This document shows, in pieces, positions 35,364 through 44,063 of a stretch of 64,000 nucleotides of DNA. The notes under the pieces are model-generated. The model was not told the origin of the DNA and ran no database searches. It saw only the letters and a program-made list of their open reading frames with translations. The stretch is from UBA4416 sp964543545. GTDB taxonomy: Bacteria; Bacteroidota; Bacteroidia; B-17B0; Aurantibacillaceae. The translations under genes and the position numbers were made by a program. The stretch is from contig CAZIYT010000001.1 of the NCBI GenBank assembly GCA_964543545.1, positions 620,001 to 684,000 on the forward strand, written 5' to 3'. How positions within the stretch are numbered: position 1 is the stretch's first letter; every line of letters starts with the position of its first letter.

Positions 35364-35984
35364 ATGTATAAATTTATTTTAGTTCTTCTGTTACCGCTCG
35401 CCGGCTTTTCCCAGGCCTTCAAAACCGTAAAGGATACAAGCGCCCTCAAGCAAAAGATCGAAAGCATGAGCAAGGCCACCAGCTCTATCGAATCAGACTT
35501 CACCCAGGAAAAAAACCTGTCGATGTTATCGGAAAAGATCATCAGCAAAGGGCACTTCGCGTTTAAAAAAGAGAATCTTCTGCGCTGGGAATACAGCACA
35601 CCCTCGAAATACCTGATCGTGATCAACAAAGATAAGGTGATGATCAGGGACGAAAAGAAGACCAGCAAGTACGATATGAATAGCAACAAGGTGTTCAAGG
35701 AGATCAATGACATCATGGTATCGAGCGTGCAGGGCACGATTTTCAAATCCCACAAATTCAAAACCAATTACTTTGAGAACGACAAGTTCTATAAGCTGGA
35801 GCTGATCCCGCAAGACAAGAACATGAAGGACACCTTCAAAAAAATTAATTTGTATTTTGATAAAAGCGTAACTTCGGTGGCCAAAATGGAAATGGTGGAA
35901 GCCAGCGAGGATGTGACGCTGCTCGACTTCTCCAACAAAAAACTCAATGCGCCCATCGCTGATAACCTGTTTAGTATTAAGTAG
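35364..35984 (+). CDS. LolA-like outer-membrane lipoprotein carrier
   Basis: The 206-residue protein has a signal peptide (about 1-17, ending Gly-Phe-Ser-Gln) and the half-barrel LolA signature: IESDFTQEKNLSMLSE, then GHFAFKKENLLRWEYSTPSKYLIV, where Phe/Trp line the lipid cavity. LolA carries lipidated substrates through the periplasm. LolA paralogues next to thioesterase and dehydratase genes usually serve pigment or glycolipid pathways rather than general lipoproteins. Its 3' end overlaps the next gene by 38 bp. Confidence 0.85.
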   Translation: MYKFILVLLLPLAGFSQAFKTVKDTSALKQKIESMSKATSSIESDFTQEKNLSMLSEKIISKGHFAFKKENLLRWEYSTPSKYLIVINKDKVMIRDEKKTSKYDMNSNKVFKEINDIMVSSVQGTIFKSHKFKTNYFENDKFYKLELIPQDKNMKDTFKKINLYFDKSVTSVAKMEMVEASEDVTLLDFSNKKLNAPIADNLFSIK

Positions 35985-36597
35985 CATCCTGCTGCTTTCG
36001 GGCTGTGCCATCTCTAAATACAAGCACTTATCCTGCGATAAGATCGTGATGAATGAAGGCGATTTGGCGCCGGTAATGCCATCTTCAGGGCTTGTAAAAT
36101 ACAAGACGAGCATCGATGTTCTTAAAAATCACCTCACCGGACTTTTAATTGTCAAAAAAACCGATTCACTGACCACGCGGATTGTTTTCGTGACAGAACT
36201 GGGCATGAAAATGTTTGATTTTGAAGCAAAGGACAACCATATAAATGCGGTGTATGTGTTCGACCCCTTGAATAAACCGCTATTGATCGAGGCTCTGAAA
36301 CGCAATTTCAACAACCTGTTGCTGTTGAATGCCTACAGGCAGGAGACCGGAAAGTGCAGCAAAGGAAACAGGCAGGTCTTTCAGATCAAAGATGCTAAGG
36401 ATAAATGCTATTATACGGTAGATCCGGGCACTCATGCCGTTTTATTACAGGAAACATTTCATAAGCGTAAACGCGAATCCCGGACAGAATATATTTATGA
36501 TAAAGTTACTGGCCTCTACAGCGGGATCAATACAAAGCAATACGGCCTCGTCAAATTTTATTTCGAACTTAACGCTATTCCACCCACCAATGACTGA
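35947..36597 (+). CDS. lipoprotein of the LolA/thioesterase cassette
   Basis: The 216-residue precursor has a lipobox ending at Cys20 (LLLSGCAIS). The rest is soluble, with alternating beta strands (LLIVKKTDSLTTRIVFVTELGMKMFDFEA) that resemble small outer-membrane lipoproteins found with aryl-polyene clusters (DUF3261-like), though I cannot confirm the family. It overlaps lolA by 38 bp and the FabZ-like gene by 8 bp, so translation is probably coupled. Confidence 0.7.
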   Translation: MRPSLITCLVLSSILLLSGCAISKYKHLSCDKIVMNEGDLAPVMPSSGLVKYKTSIDVLKNHLTGLLIVKKTDSLTTRIVFVTELGMKMFDFEAKDNHINAVYVFDPLNKPLLIEALKRNFNNLLLLNAYRQETGKCSKGNRQVFQIKDAKDKCYYTVDPGTHAVLLQETFHKRKRESRTEYIYDKVTGLYSGINTKQYGLVKFYFELNAIPPTND

Positions 36598-36970
36598 TAC
36601 TTTTTTACGCAACGATTTTTATACGGTAAAGCACCGGGAAGACACGGCTGAAAACAAATTCCAGGCAAGCGTGCTGCTCAATGCGGCGCATCCGGTATTC
36701 AAAGGCCATTTCGAACAAATGCCCGTAGTGCCGGGGGTCTTCCAGACACAGCTCATCAAGGAATTGCTCCAGGAGCAGCTTCAAAAGAACCTGGTGCTTT
36801 CCAGCGGCGATAATATTAAGTTCATGGGCATGATTGTGCCCGGCCAACACCCGGAAATCAGCATCGAAATCAGCTACCGGGAAGACGAAAATAAATACAT
36901 GACCGAGGCCCGTATTTTTTGGGAAAACACTACTTTTACAAAGTTTAAAGGAACATTCACACTTCACTAA
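36590..36970 (+). CDS. FabZ-like hotdog dehydratase with altered active-site residue
   Basis: The 126-residue protein shows the FabZ/FabA core with GHFEQMPVVPGVFQTQLI (about 42-59), which aligns with the HFPxxPxxPGV helix of 3-hydroxyacyl-ACP dehydratases. The position of the catalytic Glu is Gln here (PGVFQTQ), which may reduce or change activity; aryl-polyene-type dehydratases also vary near this site. ATG 36590 overlaps the lipoprotein stop by 8 bp and is preferred over a longer in-frame start at 36434 inside that gene. Confidence 0.7.
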   Translation: MTDTFLRNDFYTVKHREDTAENKFQASVLLNAAHPVFKGHFEQMPVVPGVFQTQLIKELLQEQLQKNLVLSSGDNIKFMGMIVPGQHPEISIEISYREDENKYMTEARIFWENTTFTKFKGTFTLH

Positions 36971-36979
36971 ATCCAGCAC

Positions 36980-37579
36980 ATGGGAACCTCATCACTCCTC
37001 AATAAGCAGAACGACAAAACCGTTTTTAAGATCGTGTTATTTGTCAGCATCCTGATCTGCGTAGTCGTTATTCTCCTCAACCAGAAAGTGATCCCGGTGC
37101 CGCAGCACTTCCCTGACTTTATTTACAAATTGCCCCTGGTAAACGCTATCCTTAACGGCACCTGCAGCGTGCTGCTGATCTTCTCGCTCTGGGCCATTAA
37201 AAAACGGAACATCCAGCTGCACAAGCGCCTCAACCTCACGGCCTTTATGCTCTCGGCCCTGTTCATCATCTGCTATGTAACCGCTCACTATTTTATTCCC
37301 GATACTATTTTTGGTGATACCGACCACTCCCACCACCTCGATGATACGGAGCGCGCGGCTGTATCGGGCATCAGGCCGGTATACCTCGTTATCCTGTTGA
37401 CGCATATTTTCTTTGCTGTGATCGTATTGCCCCTCGTATTGCTTTCATTCTACTATGGCTTAAAAGACGACCGCATCAAGCACAAAAAGCTCACACGCTT
37501 CAGCTATCCTATCTGGCTGTATGTAACGCTTACAGGCGTGGTGGTGTATGCCCTCATCTCGCCTTATTACAATTACTGA
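36980..37579 (+). CDS. DUF420 (YozB-like) membrane protein
   Basis: The 199-residue protein has five predicted transmembrane helices with the conserved polar residues of DUF420: Asn in the second helix (LVNAILNGTCSVLLIF), HKRLNLTAF, and His residues in LTHIFFAVIVLP. The family is often found near respiratory oxidase genes and may help assembly; no such genes are near here. It follows the FabZ-like gene by 9 bp. Confidence 0.8.
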   Translation: MGTSSLLNKQNDKTVFKIVLFVSILICVVVILLNQKVIPVPQHFPDFIYKLPLVNAILNGTCSVLLIFSLWAIKKRNIQLHKRLNLTAFMLSALFIICYVTAHYFIPDTIFGDTDHSHHLDDTERAAVSGIRPVYLVILLTHIFFAVIVLPLVLLSFYYGLKDDRIKHKKLTRFSYPIWLYVTLTGVVVYALISPYYNY

Positions 37580-37767
37580 TTGATCAGGTTAACGATCAGA
37601 ATAAAAAGTGGAATAGTGTAATACATTATTATTCCAATCCTTACCTTACTACCAAACGAGGTCTTTGTAAAAAAATTCAGGAATTATAAATTGGGTACTA
37701 AAAATTCCGGGGTAAAAGTGATTTCCAACAAAAACTAAGCCAATTGTTAAATTACTGGCGGTTTTTG

Positions 37768-37775
37768 TATATTTG
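37768..37775 (+). promoter_or_regulatory. -7 promoter element of rpoN
   Basis: TATATTTG fits TAnnTTTG and ends 10 bp before ATG 37786. A TTG (37744-37746) about 21 bp upstream may be part of a -33 element. Confidence 0.5.
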
Positions 37776-37785
37776 CCACCAATCG

Positions 37786-39270
37786 ATGGCACTCAAACAA
37801 ACACAACAACTCAGGCTTTTGCAAAAACTGTCTCCTCAGCAGATCCAGCTGATGAAGCTGTTGCAGTTGCCTACCGTAGCCCTTGAACAACGCATTAAGG
37901 AAGAGCTGGAAATAAATCCGGCCCTGGAGGAAAGCGACATGGAGTTTGAGAACGAGCCCGACAACGAATACGATGAGGTAGATGCCTCCGCTTCCGACGA
38001 GGTAAACGATTACGAAGAAAAGGAAGTGGAGAAGATTGAGGATGATTATGAATTTGAGGACTACATGGATGCCGGTGAGCTCGACTCCTACAAATACGAA
38101 GTTTCCAACCGCAGCGCCGATGACGAAACCTTCCAGGCAGTGGTGGTGGAAGGACCCGATTTCCACTCGCAGCTCGAAGAACAGCTGGGGCTGCGCGATC
38201 TCAGCGACCACCAGTACAACATCGGTCTTTACTTGATAGGCTGCATTGATGAGGATGGCTACATTCGCCGCGACCTGGAGCTCATTGCCGATGACCTGGC
38301 CTTTTCGCAAAACATTCACACCACTCCCGAAGAGCTGGAAGCCGTTTTAAAGGTGATCCAGGAATTCGACCCTTCGGGCGTAGGCGCCAGGAGCCTGCAG
38401 GAATGCCTGCTCATCCAGCTGGAGAAGAAACCCATCAAGGCCCGCGAAACGCAGCTGGCCATTGAGGTGGTGAGGACCATGATGGATGAGTTCTCTAAAA
38501 AACATTACGACAAAATTCTGCGTCGCCTCAACATCGGCGATGAAGACCTGAAAGATATTATTTCGGAGATCACGAGCCTGAATCCGCGCCCGGGAAATTC
38601 GGAAGGCGATAACAAAAGCCAGATCTCGGAAGTGGTTCCCGATTTTAATATTACGGTGAACGACGGAGTTCCCGAGCTCAGCATCAACCAGCGCAACCTG
38701 CCGGAGCTGAAGATCAGCGACGACTATGCCGAGATGCTGAAGGAATACTCGCGCAAAAAAGACAAGTCGGGGAAAGAAGCCACCACCTTCGTCAAAGGAA
38801 AAATAGAATCGGCGCAGTGGTTCATTGAAGCCCTGCAACAACGCCATCAAACCATGCTCATCTGCATGCACACCATCATGCAGTACCAGTCGGAATATTT
38901 TGCCAGCGGCGACGAGTCGAAGCTCAGGCCGATGATCCTGAAAGACATTGCCGAAAAAGTAGGCCTCGATATCTCCACAGTATCGCGCGTGGCCAACAGC
39001 AAATATGTGCAAACGCCTTACGGCACCTTTTTACTGAAAACCTTTTTCTCCGAATCGCTCAGCACCGAAAGCGGCGAAGAGGTAAGCACCAGGGAGGTGA
39101 AAAAAATCCTGCAGGACTGCATTGCCAATGAGGAAAAGCGCAAGCCGCTTACCGACGATGCCCTCTGCATTATCCTCAAAGAAAAAGGCTACAACATAGC
39201 CAGACGCACCGTAGCCAAATACCGCGAGCAGCTCGATATTCCGGTAGCCCGTATGCGCAAGGAAATTTGA
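37786..39270 (+). CDS. rpoN: RNA polymerase sigma-54 factor
   Basis: The 494-residue sigma factor has the Gln/Leu-rich region I (LRLLQKLSPQQIQLMKLLQLP), an unusually acidic region II (about residues 43-102, mostly Asp/Glu), the core-binding and DNA-binding domains, and the C-terminal RpoN box ARRTVAKYRE. It recognises -24/-12 promoters and needs AAA+ activators; none is in this window. ATG 37786 is chosen because it gives the normal region I start and follows the promoter element. Confidence 0.95.
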   Translation: MALKQTQQLRLLQKLSPQQIQLMKLLQLPTVALEQRIKEELEINPALEESDMEFENEPDNEYDEVDASASDEVNDYEEKEVEKIEDDYEFEDYMDAGELDSYKYEVSNRSADDETFQAVVVEGPDFHSQLEEQLGLRDLSDHQYNIGLYLIGCIDEDGYIRRDLELIADDLAFSQNIHTTPEELEAVLKVIQEFDPSGVGARSLQECLLIQLEKKPIKARETQLAIEVVRTMMDEFSKKHYDKILRRLNIGDEDLKDIISEITSLNPRPGNSEGDNKSQISEVVPDFNITVNDGVPELSINQRNLPELKISDDYAEMLKEYSRKKDKSGKEATTFVKGKIESAQWFIEALQQRHQTMLICMHTIMQYQSEYFASGDESKLRPMILKDIAEKVGLDISTVSRVANSKYVQTPYGTFLLKTFFSESLSTESGEEVSTREVKKILQDCIANEEKRKPLTDDALCIILKEKGYNIARRTVAKYREQLDIPVARMRKEI

Positions 39271-39283
39271 TCTTTTTATAATG

Positions 39284-39379
39284 TTGACTTCTGTCAAGCG
39301 GAGAGGTAAAATGTCGAAGTTTTCATGGTGGCTTCGAGAGCCTCAGCCACCATTTGTTGACTGAGGCTCTCGAAGTCAA
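39284..39379. repeat. REP-like extragenic palindrome, copy 2, with long inverted repeat
   Basis: GGTGG-CACC core at 39327-39351 matches copy 1 at 9354-9378 (21 of 25). In addition, CTTCGAGAGCCTCAG (39332-39346) pairs perfectly with CTGAGGCTCTCGAAG (39361-39375). A small TTGAC/GTCAA hairpin lies at 39284-39298. The element sits between convergent rpoN and the TPR gene and may also stop transcription. Confidence 0.6.
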
Positions 39380-39419
39380 CGATAGTATGTCAGTTCGGGC
39401 GCAGTCAAGAACTGCAAAA

Positions 39420-41288
39420 CTACTTTTTCTTCAAACGCTTTAGCATGGCTGCCGCTTCTTCGTTAGCGGGTTCTATAGCAAGCGCACGCTGATAATAGAC
39501 AATCGCCTGTGCCGTATCGCCCATTTGCCAGTACGTTTTTCCGAGCCCGTTATTTATTTCGAGCGTATTCACGCCGGCCTTGATAGCATTACTGTATAGC
39601 GCCACTGTTTTGTCGAACTGTTTGGAAGCCGCATAGTCATAGGACAATAAATTATAGGCATTGGTATAGCCCGCATCCAGCTCCAGGCATTTTTTGAGGT
39701 AGAACTCGGCGCTGTCGGGCTGCTTGGTTTCGCGCATGCAGATGGCCTTATAGAAATAAAGCTCCGTATTTTTTTCAATAGACAAGGCCGTGTCCACATG
39801 CGGGAGCGCAGCTTTAAAATCGTTCAGCAGGTAAATGTTGATATAGCAAAGGTAAGAGCGGCTCACCAGGTAGCCCGGATCGGTCCTCACCGATTTCTCC
39901 ACGAGCGTTCTCGCCCTCAGAAAAATTTCCCGTTGTTGTGCCACCGTTTCCACTTTGGTTCGTTTCTGTTCGACGGCCTGTACGAGGCAGAGGCCTTCCC
40001 GGTAATTTAAGAAGGCACTGTTGGGATATTTCGTATAGTCGGCATGAATGAGCGTGTCGAGGCTCTTCCAATCGCGGTTGCGCGAGATGATACTCGTGGC
40101 GAATACCACAGCCACAATACCGGCAATTAGCTTTAGCTGCTTCGGTGCAGCAGGCGCCAGGCTGAAGTAGCGGTGAAGCAGCGCCACAATGGTAATGGCA
40201 GCGCCCAGCGAGGAGAGGAAGGCAAAGCGATCGGCTACGATGCCCACGGCCGGCCTTACCAGGTTGAGGTACATGGAAACCGATCCACAAAAAATAAACA
40301 GGCCCGCGAACAGGAGAAAATCTTTTTTGAGGTAAGAGCGGATGAGTCCCCAGGCAATGAGCGGCGAGGCCAGGATGCCCAGCCAGCCGTGCCAGCTGAG
40401 CCTGAACACCGGAATGGTATCGTAGCCGTAATAGCAGGATTGCTTAAAGGGAAACAGCTCCTGGTTAATGTAAAAGCCAAGGGAGTTGAACATAGCGGTG
40501 ATCCGGTATTTCAGAACGTATTCGAAAAATAGAGGATTCTCGAACCAGGCGGACATTCGTTTGGCGGCTGTTTTTTCGAGGGCGCCGCGCTTGGTAAGGA
40601 TATAAAGGAAATAGGTGCCGAACAACAGCGCCCCGAAAACAATCGTCTGCTTCAGGTGAAGACGCGTTTTGACATAAGCCAGGATAGGAATCACCGCGAG
40701 GAAGGGAAGGGCATCGAGCTTAGTGAGGAAGGCCAGGTAAAAGGCCAATAGCGCAAAAAAGAACGAAAGCCATTTTTTGAAGCCCGAGTCGAAGAACAAC
40801 AGGAACTGTTTCAGGGCGATCATACAAAAGATAAAGCAGAGCAGCTCTTCACGGTTCTTCAAGCTGGCCACCACTTCCGTATGAATGGGCATGATGGCAA
40901 ACAGCAGGGTACAATAGAAGGCAATGGCATCGTCGTAGGCCGAGAACAATACTTTGAGAGCGCCGTACAAAAGAAACAAGGCGATGGCATACAACAACAG
41001 GTTAATGAAATGAGAAACGACCACATTTACCCCGAAGAGCTCATGCTCCAGGGCAAAGGATATTTTGGCCAGCGGGCGGTATTCGAACTTCACATTTTTG
41101 GCGCGCTCGATGTAATAGGAGCGGAGGAGCTTGGGAATGGCTTTGATCCCCTTGGCGGTAATATTGGAAGACTCGGTAACGATACTGTCATCGAGAGAGT
41201 AACCGTTTTTAAGAACGTTACCATATAAAAGAGCAACAACAATTAGTAATAATAGCCGTTGCTTATTGAAATAATTCTTAATTTTCAT
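39420..41288 (-). CDS. TPR-containing GT-C-like membrane glycosyltransferase (Tmtc-like)
   Basis: The 622-residue protein has about ten transmembrane helices in the first 400 residues and four or five TPR units in the last 200 (for example GYTNAYNLLSYDYAASKQFDKTVALYSNAIKAG). The first external loop carries the Asp-Asp pair of GT-C enzymes (YSLDDSIVT) and the FEYRPLAKISFALEHELFG segment typical of Tmtc-like O-mannosyl transferase homologues. It probably glycosylates a surface protein or polysaccharide, but the donor and acceptor are unknown. The start ATG 41288 is chosen over an in-frame upstream frame because it begins the usual first helix. Confidence 0.78.
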   Translation of the reverse strand: MKIKNYFNKQRLLLLIVVALLYGNVLKNGYSLDDSIVTESSNITAKGIKAIPKLLRSYYIERAKNVKFEYRPLAKISFALEHELFGVNVVVSHFINLLLYAIALFLLYGALKVLFSAYDDAIAFYCTLLFAIMPIHTEVVASLKNREELLCFIFCMIALKQFLLFFDSGFKKWLSFFFALLAFYLAFLTKLDALPFLAVIPILAYVKTRLHLKQTIVFGALLFGTYFLYILTKRGALEKTAAKRMSAWFENPLFFEYVLKYRITAMFNSLGFYINQELFPFKQSCYYGYDTIPVFRLSWHGWLGILASPLIAWGLIRSYLKKDFLLFAGLFIFCGSVSMYLNLVRPAVGIVADRFAFLSSLGAAITIVALLHRYFSLAPAAPKQLKLIAGIVAVVFATSIISRNRDWKSLDTLIHADYTKYPNSAFLNYREGLCLVQAVEQKRTKVETVAQQREIFLRARTLVEKSVRTDPGYLVSRSYLCYINIYLLNDFKAALPHVDTALSIEKNTELYFYKAICMRETKQPDSAEFYLKKCLELDAGYTNAYNLLSYDYAASKQFDKTVALYSNAIKAGVNTLEINNGLGKTYWQMGDTAQAIVYYQRALAIEPANEEAAAMLKRLKKK

Positions 41289-41353
41289 AAAAATTATAGT
41301 GGGAGCTAAACCCAAGATAATAAATTTTTCTAGAAATCTACCCCGCAGCTCAC

Positions 41354-42277
41354 GTGGCCTTAGTTCCTGAAATAGTAAATACCGTTGTTGAGAGCACAAA
41401 GATGGTCTATCAATATACCGTTTACCAGCTCAAACACCCGGCGCTCAACAATATTTATTACTGTGTTCTGATCGCCTATGTGGCCTGTTTTGTATTCGAG
41501 ATCATCCTTCCCAAAAAGCGTCAGCACGGCGTTTTAAGCCGTAAAGGCTTCTGGCTCGACACCTTTTATGTCTTCTTTAATGATGTGATAGTGTACATCA
41601 TCGGCCTCTTTGCCATCTGCGCTGTCACCGAACTGATATTTCTGAAAATACTGGGACTTTTTGGTGTCCACTCGCTCCAGGTCGTAGACATTACCAACTG
41701 GAACCCGGTTTTACAGGTCGCCATTATGTTTGTGATCCAGGATTTTTGCGAGTTCCTGGCGCATTACATTCTGCACCGTTCCGATTTCTTATGGACCTTT
41801 CATAAGATTCATCACGCGCAGGAAACACTGGGAGCAGGTTCCGCCAGGCATTTTCACTTTGTCGAGATGTTTATCTTTAAACCTATTATCTATATTCCCT
41901 TTGCGATGATCGGCTATTCCGTAGCCGATTATTTCCTGTTCCAAATCACCGTGCAGAATGTGTGGGGATTCTTCACCCACATGAACATCAAACTGAAATG
42001 GGGGGTTATTAATTATATTGTAAATACTCCGGAAACACACTCCTGGCACCATGCTAAAAACATCCCGAGGCATTACGGCGTTAACTACGCCAGCATCCTG
42101 TCGGTGTGGGACCTGATGTTCGGCACCTTTTACTTACCCAAAAATGAAGAGCCGCAGATCGGCGTTCCCGATCAGAAAGATATGCCCGCCACCTTCACGA
42201 AGCAGCTCGTCTATCCTTTCAGACAGGTAGCTGCCGGCAAGCATAAAACAAGCCAGAACCTTCCGCCCAAAAAATAA
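41354..42277 (+). CDS. sterol desaturase / fatty acid hydroxylase family protein
   Basis: The 307-residue membrane protein has the di-iron histidine clusters of the family: HYILHR, HKIHH and HSWHH, in a context of four or so transmembrane helices. Such enzymes insert a hydroxyl or double bond into membrane lipids, such as sphingolipid or hopanoid precursors. The start is uncertain: GTG 41354 gives 307 residues, ATG 41402 would remove 16. The gene ends exactly one base before the convergent SBBP-repeat gene. Confidence 0.87.
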   Translation: MALVPEIVNTVVESTKMVYQYTVYQLKHPALNNIYYCVLIAYVACFVFEIILPKKRQHGVLSRKGFWLDTFYVFFNDVIVYIIGLFAICAVTELIFLKILGLFGVHSLQVVDITNWNPVLQVAIMFVIQDFCEFLAHYILHRSDFLWTFHKIHHAQETLGAGSARHFHFVEMFIFKPIIYIPFAMIGYSVADYFLFQITVQNVWGFFTHMNIKLKWGVINYIVNTPETHSWHHAKNIPRHYGVNYASILSVWDLMFGTFYLPKNEEPQIGVPDQKDMPATFTKQLVYPFRQVAAGKHKTSQNLPPKK

Positions 42278-43957
42278 TCAGCGGCTCATTTTGAAAGTGT
42301 GGCTGCCCTTTGCATCTGTCACTGCCAAGAAGTAGATCCCGGGAGCCAGGCCGGACGTAGAGAGGAGAGAAGGATCATCGGTTTTCACAAGCTCATAAAG
42401 GTTTTTACCAAGCGTATCATACAAGGCAATGGCCCTGATGCCTGTGCCCTTGATATAGATTACATCGGAGAAAGGATTTGGAAAAGCCGTGAATGCAGAT
42501 GTTTCGCGGTAGTGCGGAATGCCGGTAGTAACCAGGTTGCCCACATCCAGCTTCACCAGGAAGCCATCCACGCTGGCGTTCAGCGTTTGCTGGTAAGGAG
42601 AGGCCGATACCGGGAAATCCGCGCTGTTGGTGCTTCCGGAAAACACCATAAAGCGGCCGTCGTAGCCTGCGAGGTCTATCGCCTCTTCATCTTGTGCGCC
42701 GCCATAGTAGCTGCTCCACAAAGGCTCCAGGGTTCCTGCATCAAACTTGGCAAGCAGCACATCGTATCCGCCCGCCAGTGTGGCCTGGCTGCTGCTTCCC
42801 AGCATGCTCACATCGCTGCTTTCTGTTTTTCCGATGAGTGTGACTTCATAAGCACCTGAAAGGATCATGCGGCCCAGGCGCTCGGTCTGGCTTCCGCCAA
42901 AGAGGGTGCTCTCAAGCAAGGCCCCGGTGGGCGACCACTTGGTAAGGAAGAGGTCCGATAAGCCTTTGTTAATGGTTTGGTAAGCGCCCGTCGTCGTATC
43001 AAAATCCGTGCTGTTGGTATGCCCTGCTATATAGATAGAAGCAGCCGCATCGCAGGCTACTCCGCGGATATCATCCACGTCGTTGCCACCGATGTAGGTA
43101 GAGAAAATCCGGGTGCAGGCCGAATCCAGCTTAATGATGTACCCGTCGGAGCTGCCCTCGTTCAGGCTCTGATAAGCGCTGGCACTGGTGTTGAGGTTGG
43201 TGCTGAAAGACTCGCCGGTGCCAATCACGTTGCCGTGGAGGTCGGTGGTAACCACGTGAATGTCTTCCGAATTATTGCCGCCGTAATAAGTACACCACCT
43301 CAGGGCGCCCGTAGGAGAAAAGCGTGCAATGAAAGCATCGGTGTTCCCTTTGAGGTTTACCTGGAAGGATGTTCCTGCCACCGTGTACAGCCCGGAGCTG
43401 GTGGTCGTGCCGCCCACAATGATGTTATTGAATTTATCGACCGTAATATCAAAGGCAAAATCCCCGCCGGCTTTACCGAATAAGGTGCTCCAGAGGATGT
43501 GGCCTGTCGGGTCGATCTTAGTGATAAACGCATCGTAGCTGCCATCATGTATAGCCTGGAAGCAACCCGTTGTCGTAAAAGTATTCAGGCTGCTTGTATA
43601 TCCGCACAGCACAACGTTTCCGTCTGTCGTCATTGCCAGCCTTTCGGCGCTGTCGAAATTAGCCCCACCCATATAGGTGCTCCACAGCAAACTTCCGCAG
43701 CTGTCGAACTTGGCGATGAAGCCGTCGTAGCTGCCCGAATGCGCATCATTTATAAGCCCGGGCGTCACCGGAAGATCGGTGCTGTAGGTGTTTACAAGAA
43801 CGTAAGTGTTCTTATCGTGATCAATCGCCACACTCTTGACCTCGTCGCTTTGTGTGCCCCCAAAATACGTGGAGAAAGAAGGGCAGTTCGTCTGAGCTTT
43901 ACCCACCAAACAAACTGAGACTAATAAGGGAAATGTGCCGGTGAACAGGGCCTTCAT
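42278..43957 (-). CDS. SBBP-repeat secreted protein with T9SS type A sorting domain
   Basis: The 559-residue protein has a signal peptide (about 1-21) and about eight SBBP-type beta-propeller repeats with the recurring W(S/C)T-Y-(Y/M/I)-GG pattern (LLWSTYMGGANFDSAE and similar), then a type A CTD (FTAFPNPFSDVIYI to HTFKMSR). SBBP repeats form beta-propellers in surface proteins; the ligand is unknown. The stop codon abuts that of the convergent hydroxylase gene with no spacer. Confidence 0.87.
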   Translation of the reverse strand: MKALFTGTFPLLVSVCLVGKAQTNCPSFSTYFGGTQSDEVKSVAIDHDKNTYVLVNTYSTDLPVTPGLINDAHSGSYDGFIAKFDSCGSLLWSTYMGGANFDSAERLAMTTDGNVVLCGYTSSLNTFTTTGCFQAIHDGSYDAFITKIDPTGHILWSTLFGKAGGDFAFDITVDKFNNIIVGGTTTSSGLYTVAGTSFQVNLKGNTDAFIARFSPTGALRWCTYYGGNNSEDIHVVTTDLHGNVIGTGESFSTNLNTSASAYQSLNEGSSDGYIIKLDSACTRIFSTYIGGNDVDDIRGVACDAAASIYIAGHTNSTDFDTTTGAYQTINKGLSDLFLTKWSPTGALLESTLFGGSQTERLGRMILSGAYEVTLIGKTESSDVSMLGSSSQATLAGGYDVLLAKFDAGTLEPLWSSYYGGAQDEEAIDLAGYDGRFMVFSGSTNSADFPVSASPYQQTLNASVDGFLVKLDVGNLVTTGIPHYRETSAFTAFPNPFSDVIYIKGTGIRAIALYDTLGKNLYELVKTDDPSLLSTSGLAPGIYFLAVTDAKGSHTFKMSR

Positions 43958-44063
43958 TTTTTATGACGTTGAGTGAAGTTCAAATTAAAATTAGTGAAAT
44001 TTAATAGGATAATTAAATTATTATTTTAAATTTATCAGGACCACATCTTACACCCCAAGTTTT

